A DNA stretch of 36,348 bases, taken from assembly GCF_009765865.1 (NCBI RefSeq), contig NZ_LMUQ01000011.1, positions 1 through 36,348 of the forward strand, read 5' to 3'. Of this stretch, positions 17,749-25,230 are shown piece by piece. A program made the translations under genes and the position numbers. The notes under the pieces are model-generated. The model saw only the letters and a program-made list of their open reading frames with translations, was not told the origin of the DNA and made no database searches. Positions within the stretch are counted from its first letter, which is position 1. Every line of letters starts with the position of its first letter. The DNA is from Acidisoma sp. L85. Lineage in GTDB: Bacteria > Pseudomonadota > Alphaproteobacteria > Acetobacterales > Acetobacteraceae.

Positions 17749-17764
17749 AAAGTTTCCTAACTTT
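17749..17764. promoter_or_regulatory. Candidate ROK-repressor operator in divergent promoter
   Basis: AAAGTT (17749-17754), a 4-nt spacer (TCCT) and AACTTT (17759-17764) form a perfect palindrome in the 133-bp region between the binding-protein gene and the kinase. ROK repressors typically bind palindromes with AAAGTTN-type arms. On the minus strand a -10-like TATGAT lies between the palindrome and the binding-protein gene. Confidence 0.5.
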
Positions 17765-17808
17765 CTAGCCGGCGGCAGCCGACAGCGGTCGCGAATAAGG
17801 ATGACGGC

Positions 17809-18717
17809 GTGGATGCGAATATCATTACCGGCGTCGATATCGGCGGCACTAAAACACAGATCCGCGTGATCAAAGGCAGTGTGATCCTAGCCGATCAGAT
17901 TATCGCGACGGATGAATGGCGCGTGCGCGATGCAAAGAGCGATGCCAAGACGCTGGTGGAGATTGTTAGGCGTGCCTGCCAGGGAAGAGCCCCTCAAGCG
18001 CTGGCCGTCGGCGCGCATGGTTGTGACACGGATGACCAGTGCCTCGCTGTCCAGGCCCATCTGAGTGCCGAGATCGCCTCCCTGGTCATGGTCGTAAACG
18101 ATTCCGAACTCATGGTTCCAGCAGCTGGTTTCATAGAGGGCATTGGCGTCGTGGCCGGTACAGGCTCTATTGCGGTCGCCCGAACACCTGACGGACGTAT
18201 GCTCACTGCGGGCGGCTGGGGCTGGATACTTGGTGACGAAGGCAGTGCGCCGGCTTTGGTGCGAGAAGCCGCGCGAGCGGTTCGGGGCGAGCTGGATCGC
18301 GGACGGGCTGATGATCCCCTTGTGAGAAGCCTGATGCAGAGCGTCGGCGCCGAAGATCCGACTATGCTCGGACGGCTGCTCGACGCCACACGTGGCTCCG
18401 TCGTCTGGGGCCGTTATGCTGCCTCGGTGTTTAGCGCCGCAGGCATGGGCTCTCAGCTCGCTCAACACGTGATCCGCGAGGGTGGTTCGGGACTCGCCAA
18501 CCTTGTCGGCATTCTCATCGAAAGAGGCGCCAACGCCGCGCGCGTCGTTGCGGGCGGCGGAGTGATCGCCGAACAGCCTCTCCTGATGCAGGCATTCAAG
18601 GAGGCTATGAAGCAAGTCTCCCCTCATAGCGACGTCCTACTGCTGCGTGCGCCTCCTGTGGCAGGTGCTGTCGCGCTAGCGCAACGGCTTCTTGCGACCT
18701 CGATCCACTCAACATGA
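17809..18717 (+). CDS. BadF/BadG-type sugar kinase, GlcNAc/glucosamine kinase-like (302 aa)
   Basis: This ASKHA-fold kinase phosphorylates a sugar with ATP. Phosphate-1 loop: GVDIGGTKTQIRV (residues about 8-20). Catalytic Asp: VVNDSELM. Phosphate-2 loop: GTGSIAVAR. Next comes the family-specific GGWGWILGDEGSAPAL stretch, which is shared with N-acetylglucosamine and glucosamine kinases. Adenosine motif: VAGGGVIAEQP. At 302 aa it is typical. The start is GTG 17809, with AGGAT about 7 nt upstream. Its TGA is followed after one base by the ATG of the SIS gene, so both are one operon, divergent from the ABC genes. Glucosamine is a likely substrate because no deacetylase is present, but GlcNAc or another amino sugar cannot be excluded. 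Confidence 0.88.
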   Translation: MDANIITGVDIGGTKTQIRVIKGSVILADQIIATDEWRVRDAKSDAKTLVEIVRRACQGRAPQALAVGAHGCDTDDQCLAVQAHLSAEIASLVMVVNDSELMVPAAGFIEGIGVVAGTGSIAVARTPDGRMLTAGGWGWILGDEGSAPALVREAARAVRGELDRGRADDPLVRSLMQSVGAEDPTMLGRLLDATRGSVVWGRYAASVFSAAGMGSQLAQHVIREGGSGLANLVGILIERGANAARVVAGGGVIAEQPLLMQAFKEAMKQVSPHSDVLLLRAPPVAGAVALAQRLLATSIHST

Positions 18718-18718
18718 G

Positions 18719-19756
18719 ATGAGCCATACCATGCAGCGCATAGGATATCGCGACGCTGTCGCCCGCCAGCCGGATTGCCTATCGACCGGCATCAAGGCCG
18801 TGCGCGAGACGCTCAAAGCGTTCGATCCAATCCCTTTCGCGAGCCGTTCAATTGGCTTCGCGGGAATTGGCGCGAGCTTTCAGGCGGCAATGATCGGAGC
18901 GACCTACGCCCGAAGCCTCGGCCTGCGCTCCTATGCCTATTGCCCGACCGACCTCTATGACGAACGCGCGGATGGTGCGGAGGCCTTTGTGGCTTTGTCG
19001 GCATCCGGCCAAAGCCGAGAGATCGCGGATGTTATGCGCATGCGACAACAGCTTCCCCGTATCGCCATATGCCGCGGAAGCGACAACCCCTTGGCCGCGA
19101 TCACGGGCGCGGTTGTTGCGACGGAATCCGGCTCGGACAACGGCGCAAGCTCTACCGGATATACCGGGATGCTGATGGCGATCGGTATGCTTGTGGAGCG
19201 CATCGCGCTGGGCACCCCGTCAGCCGCGTGGGACGGTTTGCCTCAGGCGGTCGCAGACGTCGTGACATCGGCCGCGATCGAAGCCGAGCAAGCAGCCATC
19301 CTTATTTCCAAGCGCACAACGATTGATATTGTTGGCAGCGGCGCGGGCTTCGCGACCGCGGGTGAAGCCGCCATGCTAATTCGCGAGGCGGTACGTGTTC
19401 CCGCTGCGGGCTGGGACACGCTCAATTATCTGCACGGCCCAATGGAATCGCAGGATTCCACCACAGGCCTTATGGCCTTTGGCGAAGGACGGGAGGTTAT
19501 GATCGCTTGTGACGTCGCGGGGTTTGGCTGTCCATCCGTGCTCATCACATGCCGCCCCGATGTGCCGACCGTCAGCAATCTCGTGACGATCAAAATGCCG
19601 TCCGTCGACCACGTGGTGATTGACGCCATTCTCAAGATCGTCATTGCTCAGATGATCGTCGGAGACATGCAGGATGCCGCGGGTCTGACGAACACGACCT
19701 TCCGCTATCGGCAAACCGATACCAAGCTGAAGCCCTGGTCTCCTACCGAAGTATAG
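18719..19756 (+). CDS. Double-SIS sugar-phosphate isomerase/deaminase (345 aa)
   Basis: The protein has two SIS domains arranged like the isomerase half of GlmS, as in AgaS and NagB-II type glucosamine-6-phosphate deaminases. First SIS: IGFAGIGASFQAAMIGATYA and FVALSASGQSREIADVMRM (Ser-rich phosphate loop). Second SIS: IDIVGSGAGFATAGEAAMLI and NYLHGPMESQDSTTGLM. It would convert the phosphorylated sugar made by the upstream kinase, probably to fructose 6-phosphate plus ammonia (inference). ATG 18719 comes one base after the kinase stop; ATG 18731 is an alternative. It ends 37 nt before the convergent ROK gene. Confidence 0.85.
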   Translation: MSHTMQRIGYRDAVARQPDCLSTGIKAVRETLKAFDPIPFASRSIGFAGIGASFQAAMIGATYARSLGLRSYAYCPTDLYDERADGAEAFVALSASGQSREIADVMRMRQQLPRIAICRGSDNPLAAITGAVVATESGSDNGASSTGYTGMLMAIGMLVERIALGTPSAAWDGLPQAVADVVTSAAIEAEQAAILISKRTTIDIVGSGAGFATAGEAAMLIREAVRVPAAGWDTLNYLHGPMESQDSTTGLMAFGEGREVMIACDVAGFGCPSVLITCRPDVPTVSNLVTIKMPSVDHVVIDAILKIVIAQMIVGDMQDAAGLTNTTFRYRQTDTKLKPWSPTEV

Positions 19757-19793
19757 TGTCTGCAAGGGGCGGGCCGGCATAATCCGGCAGCCG

Positions 19794-20969
19794 TCAGGGC
19801 AATGGTGGCAGAACCACCGCCGGATGGCGATCTTCCTTGAGGAGAAGACCCAGCCCATAATCCGCCGCCAGCTTCATGGCTCCAAGCACGGTGCCGTTTT
19901 CAGCGAGGGGGGTTATCGCGATCCGCGTTGGCCAGGTCAACTCTGTTGCCACGCGCGTGACTTCGTCAATGATCAGGGGATTCTGCCCAATGCCTCCGCC
20001 CAACACCACCAGACCCGGATCGAGCATGCCGATGCAACCCGCCACCAAACGTCCGATATCTGCCGCGTGGCTCGTCACGCAGGCGCGCGCGTAGAAGGAC
20101 CCGCCCTCGGCAAGCCGAAAAAGTTCTTTTGCCGAGGTTGGCGGTGGCCCGGAGTCAGACGGCCAGTTTGCTGTGCACCGCGCCATAAAGGCGGCTGCAC
20201 CAAGGAAATCCTCAAGCCCCTCACGGTATGGTTTGGTTGTCGGCGACCACGGGAAGGGCGTGCGGCCAATTTCGCCCGCCGCGCCGTTACCGCGAAAAAG
20301 ACGACCGTTCGCTATGATGCCAAGACCGATCCGCACACCGATTTGGAGATAGGCGAACGTCTCTTCGCCACGCGCGGCCCCATAGGACATTTCGGCAATT
20401 GCCGCGCAGTTTACATTGTTTTCAAGTATTATCGGGGCTTGGACGCGCTGTCGCAATTCGCGAAGGGCAGCCTCGGGCCCGGCCTGCGAATCTAGTCCGA
20501 GTTGTCGCTGCGCCACAATACGCGGAACCGCCACAGCAATGCTTCGAAGTGGCCCATGTTCACCCGCCGCGATCGAAATCAAATGACGGGCTGCGGCCCA
20601 GATGATGGGTCCGATTTGGGAGGCAAGACCCCAGTTTTCCAGTTCGATTGGGCTTTCGATCGTCGCTATTTGAGTTCCATCCAGCGCGTGCGCGACGCCC
20701 CGGACCTGCGCCGCGCCTACATCAAGTCCGATGACGTAGCCTGCAGACGAGCCGAGGCCGTATGTTGTTGCGGTGCGTCCCATCGGCCCCTTTGCCATGC
20801 CGCGCGGCGCAACTAGACCGAGAGCGCTTAATTCCACGACAGCGGCTGACATGGTCGGCTTGGAGAGATTGAGCAAGGTGCCAAGCTGGGGCCGTGTTAC
20901 CGGACCACCCAGTGCCAGTGCTCGTAAGACCGCGCGAGAGCTATCCATTAACGAGTCCGTGTCGTCCAA
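19794..20969 (-). CDS. ROK-family transcriptional repressor (391 aa)
   Basis: The N-terminal winged helix (RAVLRALALGGPVTRPQLGT, then LLNLSKPTMSAAVVELSALG) is followed by a ROK sugar-kinase-like domain (YVIGLDVGAAQVRGVA, then LVVLGGGIGQNPLI). The position that is Asp in ROK kinases (ENDxN) reads ENNVN here, so kinase activity is not expected. The Cys-rich zinc motif (CGxxGCxE) normally following GEIGRTP is absent; the loop has PWSPTTKPYREGLEDFLG in its place. The start is TTG 20969 or ATG 20948. It is convergent with the kinase/SIS operon and the obvious candidate regulator of the sugar cluster. The ligand is probably the imported sugar or its phosphate. Confidence 0.9.
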   Translation of the reverse strand: MDDTDSLMDSSRAVLRALALGGPVTRPQLGTLLNLSKPTMSAAVVELSALGLVAPRGMAKGPMGRTATTYGLGSSAGYVIGLDVGAAQVRGVAHALDGTQIATIESPIELENWGLASQIGPIIWAAARHLISIAAGEHGPLRSIAVAVPRIVAQRQLGLDSQAGPEAALRELRQRVQAPIILENNVNCAAIAEMSYGAARGEETFAYLQIGVRIGLGIIANGRLFRGNGAAGEIGRTPFPWSPTTKPYREGLEDFLGAAAFMARCTANWPSDSGPPPTSAKELFRLAEGGSFYARACVTSHAADIGRLVAGCIGMLDPGLVVLGGGIGQNPLIIDEVTRVATELTWPTRIAITPLAENGTVLGAMKLAADYGLGLLLKEDRHPAVVLPPLP

Positions 20970-21005
20970 AGAACCCCCGTCGTGTAGCGAATCAGGAATC
21001 TTAGT

Positions 21006-21366
21006 TCAATTGAGCTGTACACATATACTCAGACCTTCTAAAAGCAAAGTCTTAGTCTCCGCTGCACGAGTGTTTGGCCGATACCAGTCCGTCTCTCCGA
21101 GGCGAATAGTTTCCTTGATCAGAAGCCTTAGATCATCGTAGCGGATTCGATGATTGTTGATTGCGGCACGTAAACAGTAAGCGCCACGAACAGTCGTGTC
21201 CGAAATAATCGCCGTGCCCTCTTCCTGTAGCCTCAGCATGATCTAAGTGTTGATCGCTTTAAGCTTGTCATTGCTCACACCCGCCGGTTGATAGCGGTAG
21301 CAGACGATGTTGATACTCGTCGGCGCGACAGGTTTCAACCGCGGTTCGGCGTCGATCAACTGTCAC
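21006..21366 (-). pseudogene. Group II PLP-dependent decarboxylase, C-terminal remnant
   Basis: Minus-strand reading from about 21366 gives PRLKPVAPTSINIVCYRYQP, then AGVSNDKLKAINT, an in-frame TAG (about 21244-21242), and then IMLRLQEEGTAIISDTTVRG, followed by CLRAAINNHRIRYDDLRLL. This is the C-terminal subdomain of aromatic-L-amino-acid/glutamate decarboxylase-like enzymes. The PLP-lysine domain is missing and the internal stop interrupts what remains; only the last roughly 120 residues are left. Its upstream end abuts the region that holds the IS630 element. Confidence 0.72.
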
Positions 21367-21489
21367 TAATCCAGCCTTTGGCTAATGAATCTGCCGCTTG
21401 CGTCCGCCCTCCGGTCAACACTCGAGAGGCACAGTTATCGCGTGTTGACAGCTACGGGCGTCAGCCCCGGCAAGCTGCCGGTTACTCTA

Positions 21490-22526
21490 GAGCAGGATGG
21501 TTTTGGCTTGAATCAAGGAAGGATTCCCACGGCGGGGGAAATCTGATTCAAACGACCGGCCGGATGGAGGTCGGCGGTGATGCCTAGACCCTACTCTATG
21601 GATTTGAGGGATCGCGCGGTGGCTCGCGCATGGCTGGTGAAACGACACGCTCGGTTGCGGCGGTTCTGGAGGTCAGCGTGGCGAGCGTTGTGAAATGGTC
21701 ACAACGTTTTCATCGAACCGGCAGCGTTGCGCCTGGTCCGATGCACGGCCATCGGCCGCGTGTTTTGTTGCCTCATCGGGATTGGTTGATCGCGCGCACG
21801 GCGGCGATCAGCCGTTCACCCTGCGCGGCCTGCAAGCCGAGCTAGCCGAGCGTGGCGTGAGGGTCGATTACCGGACCGTGTGGGCCTTCGTGCATGCCGA
21901 GGGCCTCAGCTTCAAAAAAAGCGTGCTGCCAAGCGAGCAAGGCAGGCCTGATATCGCCCGCGAACGCGCCTTCTGGAAGAAGCATCAAGCTAGCATCGAC
22001 CCGCGACGGCTCGTGTTCATCGACGAGACCTGGACCAACATGGCACCGCTACGAGGCTGGGGGCCGCGGGGTCAGAGGCTCGATGCGAAGGTGCCTTACG
22101 GGCATTGGAAAACAATGACCTTCGTGGCGGCACTCCGCTGCGACCGGACCCGCGCCCCCTGCGAGTTCGACGGCCCGATCAACGCGCATAGCTTCCTGGC
22201 TTATGTGAACCACCAACTCGTGCCGGTCTTGAAGCCCCGCGACATCGTCGTTCTCGACAACCTCGGCAGTCATAAAGGACCGGCAGTGCGAGCCGCGATC
22301 CGCGCCGCGGGGGCCAGGCTCGTGTTTTTGCCACCTTACAGGCCAGACTTGAACCCTATCGAACAGGTATTCGCCAAGCTCAAGCATCTGATGCGAAAAG
22401 CCGCTGAACGAACCGTTGACGCCACGTGGAAGCGTACCGGCAAACTCCTCGATAACTTCAAGCCAGACGAATGCGGCCGATACCTTCAAAACTCTGGGTA
22501 TGCTTCAAGCTAAATGCATCACGCTC
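21490..22526 (+). mobile_element. IS630-family insertion sequence, about 1.04 kb
   Basis: The terminal inverted repeats are visible: the left end starts TAGAGCAGGATGG and continues TTTTGGCTTGAATCA; the right end read inwards starts TAGAGCGTGATGC and continues ATTTAGCTTGAAGCA (about 22 of 29 positions match). Each end is bordered by TA (21488-21489 and 22527-22528), the target duplication expected of IS630/Tc1-mariner elements. The element carries one transposase gene broken by two frame changes. Confidence 0.75.
21580..22513 (+). pseudogene. IS630-family transposase, two frame changes
   Basis: ATG 21580 starts MPRPYSMDLRDRAVARA. The reading continues one frame over from about 21630 (MAGETTRSVAAVLEVSVASV, HTH region), and again one frame over near 21810 to the C-terminal half, DQPFTLRGLQAELAERGVRV. 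The DDE catalytic residues are present: Asp in VFIDETWTNM, Asp in VVLDNLGSHKG and Glu in DLNPIEQVFAKLKHL. One -1 shift could be programmed, as known for some IS630 elements, but two make an active full-length protein unlikely. Confidence 0.8.
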
Positions 22527-22665
22527 TAGCTTCACCCTGTCGCTAACGCCGCCGCCCCCAGAGCTAAGCGACTTGAAGGTTTTGTGATCCCGGCATCGCC
22601 CCCAGAGTGCCGCGCAGGTGGTTGCGGGTTTGAAATGTAACGGCCTCAACCAGTTCTACGATACG

Positions 22666-22789
22666 ATGAGTCCCGACAGCGATCCTCTCTGGGTGCGAAT
22701 AATGACCGTTGTAGCATTGTATTTTGCAGCGATCGCGGTTCTGGCGCTCGCCCTCGCAATCCTACGGGCCCGGAACGTGTCAACGAAAG
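22666..22789 (+). pseudogene. Small membrane protein start, cut by IS3 element
   Basis: ATG 22666 opens MSPDSDPLWVRIMTVVALYF, continuing AAIAVLALALAILRARNVS, a single transmembrane helix with short termini. The natural frame runs straight into the IS3 left end at 22790, which would supply its last residues and stop. I recognise no family. It may be a truncated membrane protein or a chance frame. Confidence 0.35.
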
Positions 22790-22810
22790 TGAGACAGCCG
22801 GTTTTCGAGA

Positions 22811-23822
22811 TTAAGCTTGAACGGCGAGCTTTTGGTTCGGCGGATTAATCCAGACGGCGGTCGGTTTTCTCGGCGATTGGGGCGGCTTGTTGACGAAGCG
22901 GTTGGGATTGGCGTGGAAGGCCTGGTCGAGGATTTTCTGACGGGCGGTGTGTATTTCGTCTGCCTTCCCATAATGGACCTGATCAGGCGTCATGATGCCG
23001 ATGCCGAGATGATGGTGGTCCTTATTATACCAGTCAAAGAAGGCGCGGCAGAAAGTTTTGGCGTCCTGGATGCAGCCGAACCGTTTGGGGAACTGGGGTT
23101 GATACTTGAGGGTCTTGAAGCAGCTTTCCGAGAAGGGATTGTCGTTGGAGGTGTGAGGCCGGCTGTGAGATTTGGTAACGCCCAGATCGGCGAGCAGCAG
23201 GGCAGTCGTTTTGGCCTTCATAGATGGACCGCGATCGGCATGCAGGGTGAGTTGGCCGGGCGCAACGTCATACTTGGCGGCGGCATCCTCGAACAGTGGC
23301 TTGAAGAGAGAGGCGCTCTCAGTGTCGGCGACGCACCAGCCGACAACCCTCCGGCTGAAGATGTCGACAATCACATAGAGATAGAAATAGGTCCATTTAG
23401 CAGGGCCCATCAGCTTGCTAATATCCCAGGACCACACTTGGTTTGGGCCTTCGGCGATGAGTTCAGGCTTGGCGTAAACGGGATGGCGCAGCAGACGGCG
23501 GCGCTCCTTCACGTCGCCATGTCGGTGGAGGATCCGGTACATGGTGCGGATCGAGCAGTGATAGAGGCCCTCGTCGAGCAGGCTGGCGTAGATCTCGGCC
23601 GGGGCCTGATCGACGAACCGCGGCTCACGCAGCAGGTCGATGATGCCTTGGCGTTCATCCGCTTCCAGCGCCCGGGCAGGCTTGGGTCGGGGACGAGCTG
23701 CCGCTGGCGGCTGTGTCTACCTTGGCCCGGCGGCGGTGGAAGCTAGCGCGGGATAGCCCCAGCGCTGCGCAGACGGCGGCGATCACCCCTCGCTCAGGCG
23801 CCAGAGCGGCTACGGCATCCAT
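22811..23822 (-). pseudogene. IS3-family transposase ORFB, frameshifted
   Basis: ATG 23822 (AGGAG 5 nt upstream) begins MDAVAALAPERGVIAAVCAA, then LGLSRASFHRRRAK. A one-base change near 23722 shifts the frame; the rest reads RPRPKPARALEADERQG and runs to the stop at 22811. The integrase domain (rve) contains Asp in VWSWDISKLMG, Asp in LTLHADRGPSM and Glu in NDNPFSESCFKTLKYQP, the IS3 DDE triad. A leading HTH_21 segment is DEGLYHCSIRTMYRILHRHG. Its start overlaps the ORFA stop by one base (TGATG). Confidence 0.82.
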
Positions 23823-23960
23823 CAGGACTCCTCGTCGCTGACGATCGGCAGACCCAGAAGCGAAGCCACTTTTATGGGATGGCCCGCCCCTTATCTCTCC
23901 AATACCGCGAAGTTGGAGCGCTAAGCTGGCAAGGCAACCGGAGAAACAGGAGCGGGGCTG

Positions 23961-24990
23961 ATGGAGATCGCAGTATTAGGTATCGACCTGGGCAAGAACA
24001 GCTGCAGTGTCGTGGGGCTGGATACAACGGGCCGTGTTGTCCTGAAGCGTCGCCTCCATCGCGATGGCGTCGTCAAGCTTGCTGGGGGCCTACCTAGCTG
24101 CGTGATGGCGATGGAGGCCTGCTGTGGTGCGCACCATCTTGGCCGGATACTGCGCGATCACGGACACGATGTTCGGCTGATGTCGCCGGAATATGTCCGG
24201 CCCTACGTAAAGGCCCAGAAGAATGATGACCGGGATGCCGAGGCAATCGCCGAAGCGGCAACGCGGCCGACCATGCAGTTCGTGGAGCTGAAGAGTGAGA
24301 CACAGCTCGACATGCAGAGCCTGCACCGTGCCCGCGACCGGCTGATCGGCGAGAGGACGGCCCTGATCAACCAGCTGCGCGCCATCCTGCTGGAGCGTGG
24401 CATCATCATGCCACAAGGACGGCGAAAGCTGGAACTACACCTCGATACGCGGCTTGCTGGAGAAACCGTTGCATTGAGCACAAGGACCCGCCTGCTGGTT
24501 GACGACCTGCGCCTCGAGTGGCGCGAACTGGACCGCCGAATCGAGGTCTTTGACGCCGAGTTCGCAGCGCAGGCGCGCACCGACGAGACCGCCCGATTGT
24601 TGACCACGATCCCAGGTATTGGCCCCTTGAACGCAACGGCGCTGGCGGCCGCAATCGGCAACGCCCAGAACTTTCCAACGTGGACGCGACCTGGCAGCCT
24701 GGCTGGGGCTGGTGCCGAAGCAGATGACAACCGGCGGCAAGCCAAAGCTGTTGGGCATCAACAAGCGAGGCAACGGATACTTGCGCAAGATGCTGATCCA
24801 CGGGGCGCGAGCGGCCTTGCCGCCACTGTCCACGGGTGAGACGCCGATGGGCGACTGGTTGCGCGGTCTGCTCGCACGAGCGCATGTGAACACCGTGGTG
24901 GTCGCGCTGGCCGCCAAGCTGGCAAGGATCATCTGCGCAGTGCTGCGTAGCGGGCGGAAGTTCGAGCTTACGACTGCAACGGTATCATAA
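23961..24990 (+). pseudogene. IS110-family transposase (DEDD + Tnp_20), one frameshift
   Basis: ATG 23961 begins MEIAVLGIDLGKNSCSVVGL. The N-terminal RuvC-like DEDD residues are Asp9 (GIDLGK), Glu52 (AMEACCG), Asp89 and Asp92 (KNDDRDAEAIAEA). The C-terminal Tnp_20 domain starts LLTTIPGIGPLNATALAAAI. A one-base gain (or two-base loss) near 24685 shifts the frame: the expected RDLAAWLGLVPKQ appears in the next frame, which continues MTTGGKPKLLGINKRGNGYL to the stop at 24990. The conserved HxxR-type C-terminal region is thus separated from the DEDD domain and the protein is probably inactive. Confidence 0.85.
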
Positions 24991-24996
24991 CCAATA

Positions 24997-25230
24997 GAAT
25001 TGGCCAGCCGCGCTCATCCGGCGCGGACGGCTGATGGGGTCTGCGGGTGGTAAATGCGAGATGGCCTGACAGTCGATCGGCGTTCTGGAAACCTGGCCAA
25101 AAAAATGGCATTCGTCGCCGCCACTTTTATGAGGACCAGGACGTGCGGATCTCCATCTTGGCCGGGACTTGTCCCAAGGCCGGATACGTTGGCGTAGACT
25201 GACCAGATCGGATCGCAGAAATCGCTTGCA
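24997..25230 (+). ncRNA. Candidate bridge (guide) RNA of the IS110/IS1111 element
   Basis: The 3' non-coding region is rich in paired segments. A 5' hairpin has CCGCGC (25008-25013) paired with GCGCGG (25021-25026). A loop is closed by CCTGG (25092-25096) and CCAGG (25136-25140), with an inner TGGC/GCCA stem. A further hairpin has GGCCGGGA (25160-25167) paired with TCCC and GGCC (25172-25181, two-base bulge). The CCTGG/CCAGG loop carries GCCACTTTT (25120-25128), identical to the left insertion flank (23865-23873), and CCAAAAAA (25097-25104), complementary to the right flank TTTTTTGG (25249-25256). IS110-family elements are known to encode such bispecific bridge RNAs; in the IS1111 group they lie 3' of the transposase. 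Exact ends are inferred. Confidence 0.6.

Noticed and set aside
22817-23746. 309-codon plus-strand frame antisense to the IS3 transposase
   Set aside because: It is the mirror of ORFB in high-GC DNA; the minus strand has clear IS3 motifs and the plus frame has none.
24680-24720. Programmed frameshift in the IS110 transposase
   Set aside because: IS110-family transposases are normally single open frames, and no slippery heptamer is seen at the shift point; simple decay is more likely.
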